From the NCBI RefSeq assembly GCF_007993755.1, contig NZ_CP042467.1:2938001-3002000 (forward strand): a stretch of 64,000 nt of DNA, given 5' to 3'. A program made the position numbers and the translations under genes. The stretch comes from Microvenator marinus (GTDB taxonomy: Bacteria > Myxococcota_A > Bradymonadia > Bradymonadales > Bradymonadaceae). The notes below the pieces were generated by a model, which ran no database searches, was not told the DNA's origin, and saw nothing but the letters and a program-made list of their open reading frames with translations. This document shows, one piece after another, positions 50,116 to 58,939 of this stretch (positions within the stretch are counted from its first letter, which is position 1; each line of letters begins with the position of its first letter).

Positions 50116-50739
50116 TCAGCGCGTCAAATCCGAGTGCTTCTCCCAAACTTCCGGTTTGAAATATGGGCGAGCCATTTCGACCGCAAAATCCGGGTCGATC
50201 TTCAGGCCACCGTGAGTTTGTTTGACTAGGGCCAAGATGAGATAGGTGCCGTAATAGAGCCACGAACCCGTCTGTTGGTCCAATCCGTCAACGAGGTAGC
50301 CCTTGGATTCCCAGTAACCAAGCGTGTCCGCGATGATCTTGAGCGTGCGCTCCTGTTTCGGCAGATACGCCTCACGTACGTCGTCCTGGTCGAGCTCCGA
50401 AATCACAAGAAAGATCATCTTCGCCAGATCTTGGTGCTTCTCGAGGTAGAAGGCGTAGAATTTAAAGCACTCTTTGAGTGCCACGATCGGATTGTCGCGG
50501 TGGGTGGTGAGGAGCTCTTCGAGGCCTCGAACCAGGCGCTCCGAAGTCAAGACGATGGCCTCGGTAAAGAGCTTACGCTTACTCCCAAAGTACCGGTATA
50601 TCAGGGCTTCCGTGATTCCGGCTTCCTCTGAAATCCGCTTCGTGGTGGCACCGTGGTAGGTGTCCTGCGCAAAGACCGAAATCGCACTTCGTAGGATCTG
50701 TTTTCGCCGCTCTTCGGCGCTCAATCGCTTCGTGCTCAA
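50116..50739 (-). CDS. TetR-family transcriptional regulator
   Basis: A 207-residue regulator read from TTG 50739, which has GGAG eight bases upstream; an in-frame TTG at 50760 lacks spacing. The helix-turn-helix lies in residues 9-57: RRKQILRSAISVFAQDTYHGATTKRISEEAGITEALIYRYFGSK. The rest is a helical ligand domain (VLTSERLVRGLEELLTTHRDN, WLYYGTYLILALVKQ). Two palindromes upstream of the gene (50767 and 50813) are candidate operators. The nearest target is itself; the rimO operon lies downstream. Ligand unknown. Confidence 0.88.
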   Translation of the reverse strand: MSTKRLSAEERRKQILRSAISVFAQDTYHGATTKRISEEAGITEALIYRYFGSKRKLFTEAIVLTSERLVRGLEELLTTHRDNPIVALKECFKFYAFYLEKHQDLAKMIFLVISELDQDDVREAYLPKQERTLKIIADTLGYWESKGYLVDGLDQQTGSWLYYGTYLILALVKQTHGGLKIDPDFAVEMARPYFKPEVWEKHSDLTR

Positions 50740-50766
50740 CGTGTTTTCTCCGGGGGACAAACCTTC

Positions 50767-50782
50767 GTAAGCGTTTACTTAC
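50767..50782. promoter_or_regulatory. Inverted repeat at the tetR start (candidate operator)
   Basis: GTAAG-CGTTTA-CTTAC, 5-bp arms around a 6-base centre, 28 bases upstream of the preferred TetR start. TetR dimers bind palindromes of this size, so this is a plausible self-operator. Confidence 0.45.
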
Positions 50783-50812
50783 TTATGAAAACCCGGTCAA
50801 GGGTCCGTGCCT

Positions 50813-50828
50813 CTGACATCCATGTCAG
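50813..50828. promoter_or_regulatory. Second inverted repeat upstream of tetR
   Basis: CTGACAT-CC-ATGTCAG, perfect 7-bp arms around two bases, 30 bases beyond the first site and different in sequence. It may be the operator of TetR or a site for another regulator. Confidence 0.4.
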
Positions 50829-51005
50829 GGGATTTGGTGCAAATCTAGGAAATCTGAGAGGTCTCACTAGAGGGTGGATCCGCAAAAACCCTGATGAAAC
50901 CGAGAGAACGAAGCAGATGCAAGGTTTGGCACACGACGTGCAAAACAAAGAGGTGATGGAAGCCTAAGGTTCCCCAACCGTTTAAGTTGCGCTTCCCGAA
51001 AACAC

Positions 51006-51035
51006 AAAAGGCGGACTCGTGAGAGTCCGCCTTTT
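51006..51035. terminator. Bidirectional rho-independent terminator
   Basis: AAAAGGCGGACTC, GTGA loop, GAGTCCGCCTTTT: a 13-bp perfect stem with A-run before and T-run after. It lies 6 bases from the 3' end of the minus-strand tRNA-Arg gene and ends the tRNA transcript; the T-run on the plus strand would end any transcript from the left. Confidence 0.9.
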
Positions 51036-51041
51036 GTTTTA

Positions 51042-51115
<74 letters not shown>

Positions 51116-51177
51116 GCGGCGATGGTGTATCAGAAAGTTTAGGGCTCGTCACTAGGTTTTGAGCGTTGAGCCATCCA

Positions 51178-53322
51178 CTAGAGCTCTACACCAAGCTCTT
51201 TGAGCCGCTCAGCGATTTCCTCACGCTTGGAGGCATCTACGAGGAACGCCTTGGGCCCAAGCCGCATCTCCACAGCCTTGTTGGACGAGGTCAGGTCGGC
51301 AAACGCATCGGCGACTTCTTCGTCATCGAACGAAACCACGGTGACCTTTTCCATGAACCTCGCGCCCGGGGCGCCGTGAATCGCGCTGAGCAACAAGATC
51401 TTCTGCTCGGGTGGAAGCCCGTTCACACTGCGTGATTCAAAGAAATGAATCGCGCTCTTGAGCGGAGTTTCAGGCCAGCGTTTCTGAATCTTGTCGGCAT
51501 CGAGTTCAAACTCTCGGTAACCCGCTTTAGGTTGCTCAACAGGCTTCGAAATCAACGAGAGTTCATAAAGCGTGAGCACGTCTGAGAGGGCGTGAAGCAC
51601 GCGCACGTGCAGCGGCCCAGCGAACTCGATACACGGCGGGAGCTCGCCCAAGTAATCCAGAATGATGCCTTCGCCGCGCTCGGTGAGACGGCGCAACGAA
51701 TTGGCACTGAGCTCGGTCACAAACGCCGAATAGGGGCCAAGGCGCACAACCTCAGCACCATCGTCGTGTTTAACCTGCCCGATGCTCATATCGAGCGTGT
51801 CCGGATCCGGGTGCCGCACCACGAAACCCTTTGTATAGAGCGTGATTCGGCGATGCAGGCGCTCCCAATCGTCGAGCTGGAACGCTACCGACTCCGGCAG
51901 AGGAATATGCCCCTGAGTCAGGAGCTCTTTGACCATCTCTGCCGTCAAGCCGCCCGCGTAGCCACGCTGGGTGGAGCCGCTTGTGAGCTGGAAGATCGCC
52001 ACGCGGTCGGCGAGCGAGCGACGCTTACCCACGCGGTAGATGGTGAAGAGCGTGGAGAGCGTGACGCCGTCCAGGAAAGCCATAATCTCGAGATTTGGCT
52101 GGACCACGAGCCCCATTCCTTTGGGTTGAGGCTCCTCAGTGGATGAATCGATGCCGAGAATTCGGCGCCCCCTTGGGGTCAGACGAACGACCTCGTCACC
52201 ACCGCTCTCCGCGTTGTCCATCACGCCCAGCCAATGCAGTCCGCGATTGAGCAACGCGTTGATGAAATCGGAAGGATCGGCGCCCGAAGATTTGAGCGTC
52301 TCAGCCATAAATCGCGCGTCGAGGCGCTGACAGAGCCCCTCCACGTCCTTGATCCGAATCCAGCCCGCCGTCTGGGCGCGGCGAAGGATACTCAGCACGT
52401 AGCCGCGCGCAGCGATGAACTTCTTTCCAGAAGTCGCTGTGAGCGAGAGGTGAATCTCGTCATCCGGCGTGTCGAGCTCCACCGAGTCGACCTCGCTCCA
52501 GGTCTTAAGGCTGCAGAATGCCTCGTTGAGCTGGCGGTTTCGTTTTTCGATCGGCGACTCGAAGAACGCCTTCATGCCAGCCATATTGCCGCGGGCGTAC
52601 TCTTCGTCCACGTGAACGAGGTCGAGCTCAACCCCAAGGCCAATGATAAAGCCGAGGTAGTCGATCTGATGCGCCACACTCGGATCAAACGTGTCTGCCA
52701 ATTCCTGCTTCTGACCAGGAAGCACCAGACCACGCCCGACTTTCTGAACATTGCGCTTATTCGGAGCGCCTGATTTGTTCAGCTTGAGAGGGATGTAGAG
52801 CAATGAAGTAGAGACGTGGAGAAGGTTCAGCTCCAGCATGGATGCCGAGGCCGGAACTAGATCTTCGACTTCGAGCTCGGCGCCCTCAAGCCCCATGGTG
52901 TTCTCAAGCTCATCAAAGAGCTCGGAGAGACCTTCAGGAAGCAGAAGCTCGCGCTGCAGAATCGTCGTGGCGTCGAGGACTTGATCGAGTTCGAAGTCCA
53001 TCTCACCTACGTTGGGAAGCACGATGAGCAAGCCACCCGTGATCATCCCGCGAAGTGTGGACGTCAAGTCACCGTGCCCTTCTAGGACGAGGTCTCGGCG
53101 CAGATTTTCGCCGCGAACCTGCCCACCCGCTTTATTGATATGCGAGAGGATGAGGTTTTCGAGATCGCCTAGATTTTTGTACTTCTCAGCGTGTTCTTCC
53201 GAGCCCCATTGCTCAAGGATCGCCTCTGGAGAGATATCCTTGATGCCGAGGGCCTCAGCGAGCAGTCGGCGAGAGGTGATAGAGTAGACCCGTGTGAGCA
53301 GGTCGAGCATTTCTTCATTCAT
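51178..53322 (-). CDS. XPB/Ssl2-like helicase-associated-domain protein
   Basis: A 714-residue protein from ATG 53322 (AGGAGG upstream; the frame extends to 53382 without a site). N-terminus of winged-helix type (EEMLDLLTRVYSITSRRLLAEAL, SPEAILEQWGSEEHAEKY). A mid-to-late part matches the 'helicase conserved C-terminal domain 3' of XPB/Ssl2-like bacterial proteins: GMGLVVQPNLEIMAFLDG, RVAIFQLTSGSTQRGYAGGL and VRHPDPDTLDMSI. No Walker A or DEAD box is seen, so it is not a helicase by itself; in related genomes such proteins sit next to an XPB helicase. Here the only partner is the small gene upstream, which overlaps by eight bases. Confidence 0.72.
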   Translation of the reverse strand: MNEEMLDLLTRVYSITSRRLLAEALGIKDISPEAILEQWGSEEHAEKYKNLGDLENLILSHINKAGGQVRGENLRRDLVLEGHGDLTSTLRGMITGGLLIVLPNVGEMDFELDQVLDATTILQRELLLPEGLSELFDELENTMGLEGAELEVEDLVPASASMLELNLLHVSTSLLYIPLKLNKSGAPNKRNVQKVGRGLVLPGQKQELADTFDPSVAHQIDYLGFIIGLGVELDLVHVDEEYARGNMAGMKAFFESPIEKRNRQLNEAFCSLKTWSEVDSVELDTPDDEIHLSLTATSGKKFIAARGYVLSILRRAQTAGWIRIKDVEGLCQRLDARFMAETLKSSGADPSDFINALLNRGLHWLGVMDNAESGGDEVVRLTPRGRRILGIDSSTEEPQPKGMGLVVQPNLEIMAFLDGVTLSTLFTIYRVGKRRSLADRVAIFQLTSGSTQRGYAGGLTAEMVKELLTQGHIPLPESVAFQLDDWERLHRRITLYTKGFVVRHPDPDTLDMSIGQVKHDDGAEVVRLGPYSAFVTELSANSLRRLTERGEGIILDYLGELPPCIEFAGPLHVRVLHALSDVLTLYELSLISKPVEQPKAGYREFELDADKIQKRWPETPLKSAIHFFESRSVNGLPPEQKILLLSAIHGAPGARFMEKVTVVSFDDEEVADAFADLTSSNKAVEMRLGPKAFLVDASKREEIAERLKELGVEL

Positions 53323-53563
53323 TTTCTTCCTCCTCTGGCGCGTCAACCTCAGTGGGGCCGATGACCCGTGGGAAGAAACCACGCTCGTAGAGCGCAGAAC
53401 GAATAGTCTCGATGTACGTGGCCGGGACCAACATGGCGCGGGCGCCCACCCTTTCGTGTGGGATTTCGCTCAGATCAACCTGGGCAAACGTTTCTTCGAA
53501 GACCGCCGCATTATCGCATAAAACCAATGAAAGTCCTTTATGGACCGCATGAAAATGTCGCAT
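53315..53563 (-). CDS. Small protein coupled to the XPB-like gene
   Basis: An 82-residue protein of alternating hydrophobic strands and helices (GLSLVLCDNAAVFEETFAQV, PATYIETIRSALYERGFFPRVIGP) ending in a Glu-rich tail (EEEENE). The ribosome site and ATG of the next gene lie inside its last codons. This overlap supports it being a real co-translated gene. No family recognised. The ATG lacks a strong ribosome site. Confidence 0.6.
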   Translation of the reverse strand: MRHFHAVHKGLSLVLCDNAAVFEETFAQVDLSEIPHERVGARAMLVPATYIETIRSALYERGFFPRVIGPTEVDAPEEEENE

Positions 53564-53653
53564 GAAAGCTCGGTGAGCGGGTCAATGACTCCGGCGTGAT
53601 AATTCAAACCGGACCAAGGAGAATATCAAAACATTAGCTACTCGTAAACGAGT

Positions 53654-55264
53654 CTAGTCTTCGAAGCTCAAGGCCCACGAATTCAGTCTGCCAACGTCTT
53701 GTTGCGCGCGATCCTCGATCACTAGCGTCCATTCTCCAGCCCTCTCGCGGCCTGCAAAGGCCGAGATATCAAACTGGCGCTTGAGCCCTTGCGCGTTGCC
53801 ACCAGCCTGATCCTGAAGCACCAGGTACTCGCCGTTGTGCTCGATGTAGACGACGAGGTCGCCCACGTAGCTATGGTCGATATCGAGTTCGAGGAAGAGG
53901 CGATTTACCGTGCCCTGCTCTTCTACGAAGATTGAGTCTTGCACGGTTTGGAGATCTACAATGCTCAAGGCAGGCTCAGATGCGTAGACGTCTGACGTAG
54001 GCTCGGGCTGCGGCTCGGGCTCGGGCTGCGGCTCAAAGGGTTCTGCCGCGGCAAGGTTGCCGGTTGCGAATCCCATGGTCGTGCAGTGAACTGCGCCGCC
54101 GAGCTCGATGACCCCGTCCGAATCAACCGTGACGATCCGATAGTTCGGCATGGTCTGTCGGTAGATTTCAAGAGCCTCTGCCTCGTAGCGGCGGTCGCTC
54201 GGGTAGATCGGAACCACCACAGTATTATTGGCGATCACGGAGTTCGTGTACGAGCGATAGACCGGATAATCCGGCTGAGGCATCGGGATACGGACGACTC
54301 GCAAGTTCCGGCCGTTGGCGAGGCGGACCTGTGAAAGGCGCTGTGCATTTCGGTCCAGGATCGCGGCGTTTGTGCGATCGTCGCGAGTCGTATACTGGCC
54401 GACGAGAACCGTGTCCTCGGAAACGAACTTCGCGAACATATCCACGTGGCCGGTGCCCTCGCCGTCCATGCGTTCGAGCACCACGGTCTGAGCACATCCG
54501 AAATAATCCCGCTTAATCTGCTGAGCCTCACTTGCCGTCAGCCCCGGGTTTTCCTGAAGGAACCACTCGGTCACCACGCAGAGGCCTTCTCCGTTGGACA
54601 TGAAGTTGCCGCCTTCTGTGGCAACTGGCGGGCGATAAACCGGCACATCAAAATAGCGTGACATGAATGTCGGTATCGCGTCATCGCGAGTTCTGTCGGG
54701 GTAATAGCGGGCGTCCACAAAGGCCGGGGCGCCCGTGGAATCCGCGATCATGATCGGGCCGTAATCACGGGTCCAAAAGGTGTCGTTTTGGTACTCGAAA
54801 AACTCAAGTCGGCTTGTGTTGACGCCGATATCTGCAAAATACGTCTTGAGTTGGCGGCTCTCGGACTCGTCCCAGGTCACAATGTAGATATTCGTCGCCT
54901 CGTCGAGCGCGTCCACGAGCTCGATCAGGAAGGTCGCCACACCGTTGTCCCAAGACATCAGAACACCGTCGGAGCGTTCAAACTCCGCAACGGCTCTCGC
55001 GATGGGCGGTGCTGATGTAAATCCGAAAATATCCTGGTAGTTCCCACGGATATCGAAGCGGTCGGCCTTAACGCGCTCTCGCTCGGCCTCGGTCTGGTAG
55101 GCAGGGAGCGTGGCTACGCGCTCGTTGACGGGGAGGTCAAAACCGGGGGCGAGCTCTATAGACGGATTGCCTTCGTCTTGGGCTTCGGCGCACGCGTTCA
55201 ACAAAAGGAGAGCCATTACGGCAAGACTAAGGTTCTTCGATTCGACTTTCATCTTGGAGTCCAT
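53654..55264 (-). CDS. Lipoprotein agmatine deiminase-family enzyme with C-terminal P-domain
   Basis: A 536-residue lipoprotein (MALLLLNACAEA). The central domain (about 80-400) is a guanidino-group-modifying enzyme of the agmatine deiminase/PPAD type: FERSDGVLMSWDNG, FWTRDYGPIMI with the active Asp, DGEGTGHVDMFAKF with the active His, and LGGAVHCTTMGFA with catalytic Cys394. A Glu/Pro/Gln linker follows, then a ~100-residue proprotein-convertase P-domain (PALSIVDLQTVQ, RLFLELDIDHSYVGDLVVYIEH, AGEWTLVIEDRA). Such surface enzymes deiminate arginine groups. The P-domain usually belongs to secreted proteases, so the fusion is unusual. Start ATG 55264 or 55252. Confidence 0.88.
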   Translation of the reverse strand: MDSKMKVESKNLSLAVMALLLLNACAEAQDEGNPSIELAPGFDLPVNERVATLPAYQTEAERERVKADRFDIRGNYQDIFGFTSAPPIARAVAEFERSDGVLMSWDNGVATFLIELVDALDEATNIYIVTWDESESRQLKTYFADIGVNTSRLEFFEYQNDTFWTRDYGPIMIADSTGAPAFVDARYYPDRTRDDAIPTFMSRYFDVPVYRPPVATEGGNFMSNGEGLCVVTEWFLQENPGLTASEAQQIKRDYFGCAQTVVLERMDGEGTGHVDMFAKFVSEDTVLVGQYTTRDDRTNAAILDRNAQRLSQVRLANGRNLRVVRIPMPQPDYPVYRSYTNSVIANNTVVVPIYPSDRRYEAEALEIYRQTMPNYRIVTVDSDGVIELGGAVHCTTMGFATGNLAAAEPFEPQPEPEPQPEPTSDVYASEPALSIVDLQTVQDSIFVEEQGTVNRLFLELDIDHSYVGDLVVYIEHNGEYLVLQDQAGGNAQGLKRQFDISAFAGRERAGEWTLVIEDRAQQDVGRLNSWALSFED

Positions 55265-55375
55265 GGTTCTTTCGGGCCAGCCAGACCTACATATACCTAC
55301 ATCATAACTCTTGACCCAGACAAGATGCTTCTCATTTCCAAAAAATTCCCAAGTCTGCTCAAAAGATGCGCTTTT

Positions 55376-55960
55376 CTACCACCAATCTTCGGGAGCCGGC
55401 GCGACACTTTGAACACGTTCGGCAAGTCGGTCGAGCTCAGTGATCATCATGCGGACTACGTCACCTCTGAGATGCCCGTGGACCTGCTTGTGAATCTCCT
55501 GATGGGCGATCGTGATGGACGAATCCGACATCACCTCTTCTAAAGCCTGACGCAGTTCGGGGTGTTTGAGCCCATCCATCACGTCTGTCTCCTCGCCCTT
55601 GATCATAAACTTTCGGTCGAAGTCCTCATCTCCCGCCTGGATATCCTGCATTCCAAAAAGCTTCCCCGCCTTGTGCAAGATATTCTCTCTGGTCATCACA
55701 AGCGTCACCGGCAGCGCATCAACAGTGATGGACCCACACGTCCACGTCTGCTTATTTTTGCCACTGCCACGCACTTCCTTTCGAACGCGAACATGTCTTC
55801 CGGACGGAAGTTTTCCCAGAATCTCTGACCCGGTAAACTCTAGGCCTAGCTCATCGGCAACGGCCAACCACTCGGCGATTACCTTCTGCTCGTGCTTGTG
55901 CGCAAAGTAGAAAATGCCTGCGAACAAGAAACCCATAAAGATAAAGAAGGCAAAGTCCAA
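55376..55960 (-). CDS. Membrane-anchored hypothetical protein
   Basis: A 194-residue protein with one N-terminal TM (FFIFMGFLFAGIFYFA) and a cytoplasmic or periplasmic part. The segment IQAGDEDFDRKFMIKGEETDVMDGL is of the type found in DUF3137-like proteins. No Cys-rich repeats. It starts 12 bases after the prfA stop on the same strand, so it is probably co-transcribed with prfA. Function unknown. Confidence 0.65.
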   Translation of the reverse strand: MDFAFFIFMGFLFAGIFYFAHKHEQKVIAEWLAVADELGLEFTGSEILGKLPSGRHVRVRKEVRGSGKNKQTWTCGSITVDALPVTLVMTRENILHKAGKLFGMQDIQAGDEDFDRKFMIKGEETDVMDGLKHPELRQALEEVMSDSSITIAHQEIHKQVHGHLRGDVVRMMITELDRLAERVQSVAPAPEDWW

Positions 55961-55972
55961 GGTCTCTCCTCT

Positions 55973-57043
55973 CTACTTTTCTTCAAGATGCTTGAGTTTC
56001 TCGGTTTGTTCGTGAGTTTGCAAGGGCTGGATCAACTCTTCGAGTTGGCCCTCCATCACCTGGTCGAGCCGGTGGGTGGTGAAGTTGATTCGATGGTCGG
56101 TGATTCGCGACTGCGGGAAGTTGTAGGTGCGGATCCGCTCGGAGCGGTCACCGCTTCCCACCTGGCTTCGCCTCTCGCTCGCCTCGGCCGCGTGCTGTTC
56201 TTCGCGCTGCATCTCAAAGAGTTTGGACTGCAGAACCTTGAGCGCCTTCGCCTTATTCTTATGCTGGCTCTTCTCATCCTGACACGTGACCACAAGGCCG
56301 GTGGGCAGGTGGGTAATACGAATGGCTGAATCGGTTCGGTTGACGTGCTGACCACCTGCACCCGAGGCGCGGTAGGTGTCTATCCGAAGGTCCTGGTCCT
56401 GGATGTTTACCTCCACGTCTTCGGCCTCGGGCAACACTGCCACCGTGGCTGCGGACGTATGAATGCGGCCCTGCGTCTCCGTCTCAGGCACGCGCTGCAC
56501 GCGATGCGTTCCCGCCTCGTACTTGAGCTGCGAGTAGACCTCATCACCCTCGATTAGGGCGACGAGCTCGCGGAATCCACCCATATCGGTTTCATTCGTG
56601 CTGACGATCTCGACCTTCCAGCCCACCTTATCCGCATAACGTTTGTACATGCGGTAGAGCCGGGCAGCAAAGAGTGCCGCCTCCTCTCCGCCTGTACCGG
56701 CGCGGATTTCCAAGAACACGTTCTTTTCGTCGAGCGGGTCCTTGGGGATGAGCATGAGGCGAATGCGGTCTTCGAGGACTTCCTTTTCCTCACGAAGGCG
56801 CACCAACTCGTCTTTTGCCATTTGGCGAATCTCGGGGTCCGAATCCTCCGCCATCTCTTGATTATCGGCGATTTCTTCGCCGATCTGATCGTAGCGGTCG
56901 AGCGAGTGCACCAATTCCTGAAGCTTGCCGTGCTCGCGCGCGACCTTCTGGTATTCGGTGGGATTCCCCGCGATTTGTGGGTCGCCGAGTTGGCTCTCTA
57001 GCTCGGAGAAGCGTGCTCGGATCTCATTGAGCTTATCAAACAC
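55973..57043 (-). CDS. prfA: Peptide chain release factor 1
   Basis: A 356-residue class I release factor. Markers are KVGWKVEIVSTNETDMGGF, EAGTHRVQRVPETETQGRIHTS (the RF1 codon-recognition region includes PAT-like PET), and the peptidyl-hydrolysis motif GGQ at 230-232 in ASGAGGQHVNRTDS. It releases peptides at UAA and UAG stops. The gene starts two bases after the rho stop. The usual partner prmC is not adjacent. Confidence 0.97.
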   Translation of the reverse strand: MFDKLNEIRARFSELESQLGDPQIAGNPTEYQKVAREHGKLQELVHSLDRYDQIGEEIADNQEMAEDSDPEIRQMAKDELVRLREEKEVLEDRIRLMLIPKDPLDEKNVFLEIRAGTGGEEAALFAARLYRMYKRYADKVGWKVEIVSTNETDMGGFRELVALIEGDEVYSQLKYEAGTHRVQRVPETETQGRIHTSAATVAVLPEAEDVEVNIQDQDLRIDTYRASGAGGQHVNRTDSAIRITHLPTGLVVTCQDEKSQHKNKAKALKVLQSKLFEMQREEQHAAEASERRSQVGSGDRSERIRTYNFPQSRITDHRINFTTHRLDQVMEGQLEELIQPLQTHEQTEKLKHLEEK

Positions 57044-57045
57044 AA

Positions 57046-58299
57046 TCAGCCGCCGCCGCTCATCGACGCAAGGAACTCGTCGTTCGTTTCAGTACGTCCA
57101 AGTTTGTCGAGCATGAACTCCATGGAGTCCACCACGTTGAGTGGGTGCAGGAGTTGACGCAGGATCCAGACGCGGTTGAGCTGGCCTTCGCCCATGAGCA
57201 ATTCTTCCTTACGTGTGCCCGACTTGTTGATGTCGAGGCATGGGAAGATACGCTTTTCCATGAGCTTGCGGTCGAGGTGGAGCTCGGAGTTACCGGTTCC
57301 TTTGAACTCCTCGAAGATCACCTCGTCCATGCGGCTACCGGTGTCGATAAGCGCGGTGGCGATGATGGTGAGGCTTCCGCCTTCTTCGATATTACGGGCG
57401 GCACCGAAGAAGCGCTTCGGCTTATGCAGCGCGTTTGAGTCCACACCACCGGAGAGAATCTTTCCGGATGGAGGCACAACGGTGTTGTAGGCGCGAGCGA
57501 GGCGCGTGATGGAGTCCAGAAGGATGACCACGTCGCGCTTGTGCTCCACAAGGCGCTTGGCCTTCTCAATCACCATCTCAGCCACCTGAACGTGGCGAGT
57601 TGCTGGCTCGTCGAAGGTGGAGCTGATGACTTCGCCTTTGACCGAGCGCTGCATGTCGGTGACTTCCTCAGGACGCTCGTCGATGAGCAGAACCATGAGC
57701 GTGACTTCCGGGTGGTTCTCCGCAAGCGCGTTCGCGATCTCCTGCATGAGCACGGTCTTACCGGTACGTGGCGGCGCCACGATGAGCGCGCGCTGGCCCT
57801 TACCGATGGGGCAAAGCAGGTCCAGAATCCGCATGCTTGGGTACTTTCGGCCCATCTCAAGCTTGAGGCGTTCTTCTGGGTAAAGCGGCGTGAGGTTATC
57901 GAAGAGCACCTTGTCGCGAAGCGATTCTGGCGACTCGTGATTGACTTCCTCGACCTTCAGAAGGGCGAAGTAGCGCTCGCTATCTTTGGGCGGGCGAACC
58001 TGACCACTCACGGTATCACCTGTGCGCAGGTTGAAGCGGCGGATCTGGCTCGGCGAGACGTAGATATCGTCGGGACCTGGAAGATAGTTGTAGTCAGGTG
58101 CACGCAAGAAACCGAAGCCGTCCGGCAGACACTCGAGCACGCCCTCGCCGTAAATCGGCTCGTCTTTGTCCGTCTGTGCTTGGAGCATAGCGAACATCAA
58201 CTCCTGCTTGCGCAAGCTGGCAGCGCCTTCGACGCCGGCGTCCAACGCGAGCTTGATAAGCTCGGTCATCTTCTTTGCTTTAAGTTCCTTCAAATGCAT
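57046..58299 (-). CDS. rho: Transcription termination factor Rho
   Basis: A 417-residue RNA-dependent ATPase. N-terminal Rho-N fold ([23 protein letters not shown]), cold-shock-like RNA-binding domain ([30 protein letters not shown]), then the ATPase with P-loop [14 protein letters not shown], Walker [17 protein letters not shown], and Q/R loops ([41 protein letters not shown]). Typical length, no long insertion. Start ATG has AAGGGA upstream. It follows rpoZ after 198 bases and precedes prfA by two bases. Confidence 0.97.
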   Translation of the reverse strand: MHLKELKAKKMTELIKLALDAGVEGAASLRKQELMFAMLQAQTDKDEPIYGEGVLECLPDGFGFLRAPDYNYLPGPDDIYVSPSQIRRFNLRTGDTVSGQVRPPKDSERYFALLKVEEVNHESPESLRDKVLFDNLTPLYPEERLKLEMGRKYPSMRILDLLCPIGKGQRALIVAPPRTGKTVLMQEIANALAENHPEVTLMVLLIDERPEEVTDMQRSVKGEVISSTFDEPATRHVQVAEMVIEKAKRLVEHKRDVVILLDSITRLARAYNTVVPPSGKILSGGVDSNALHKPKRFFGAARNIEEGGSLTIIATALIDTGSRMDEVIFEEFKGTGNSELHLDRKLMEKRIFPCLDINKSGTRKEELLMGEGQLNRVWILRQLLHPLNVVDSMEFMLDKLGRTETNDEFLASMSGGG

Positions 58300-58497
58300 C
58301 GTGTTTTCCCTTCAGGGCTATGACCACATTCCTTGCGCCTTTCGCGTCTTTTAGGTGGGCCAGTGTTCAATCGGAAGTTTTGATTCGAATGGGTGTGTCG
58401 GCTGAATCTATTGGGGTATCCGAGACTCAAATTGACGAGGTAGGAGCAGATATTGCACGCCAAAAGAGATGAGTCAAGAGCAGGAGAGAGCGAGTTT

Positions 58498-58746
58498 CTA
58501 GAGTCCGCGGGACTCGCGCTCACCCTCAAGCGTCAGCACGCTGTGGAGCTTGGCTTTGGAGTTCTCGTCAAACTTGACGTAGTCAGCCGCAATCTCGCGC
58601 AATGCGTGGACCGCCTCTTTGTTCTTCGAAGGGAAAACGCGCTCGCTACCTTTACGTAAATCGCGTGCACGCTGAGTTCCAAGCGTGACAAGCGCAAAAC
58701 GGTTTTCCACTCTTTCAAGGCAATCTTCTACGGTTACACGTGCCAT
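58498..58746 (-). CDS. rpoZ: RNA polymerase omega subunit
   Basis: An 82-residue protein with the omega start ARVTVEDCLERVENRFALVTLGTQRARDL and a second helix AVHALREIAADYVKF. It is the small assembly subunit of RNA polymerase and a ppGpp contact site in some bacteria. ATG is preceded by AGGAG. The ribosome site lies inside a small palindrome (58753-58765). Downstream is a 198-base gap before rho, with no gene. Confidence 0.96.
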   Translation of the reverse strand: MARVTVEDCLERVENRFALVTLGTQRARDLRKGSERVFPSKNKEAVHALREIAADYVKFDENSKAKLHSVLTLEGERESRGL

Positions 58747-58752
58747 TTCTCT

Positions 58753-58765
58753 AACTCCTGGAGTT
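58753..58765 (-). promoter_or_regulatory. Palindrome around the rpoZ ribosome site
   Basis: AACTCC-T-GGAGTT, with arms covering the AGGAG Shine-Dalgarno of rpoZ. As RNA it can form a 5-bp stem with a 3-base loop that would hide the site. It may be chance or a translational control. Confidence 0.3.
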
Positions 58766-58939
58766 ATTTAGCTGGGCTGCGCCATCAATAAACTGGGCGC
58801 GGGTCGGGCACACTAACGATCTCAAAGGCTTTCGTCAAGTTCGCCACGGATTGATTTGAATGCACGACTTGCGTCTGAGGAGGACAGGAACCTCTTCTGC
58901 GTGTATGGTGCGCGCACGACCCATAATGAGGAGAAATCA

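Noticed and set aside
50785-50967. 60-residue frame on the plus strand upstream of tetR
   Set aside because: No ribosome site, unlikely composition, and the span holds the tetR upstream palindromes.
57541-58323. 260-residue open frame on the plus strand
   Set aside because: Antisense to rho, whose motifs are unambiguous.
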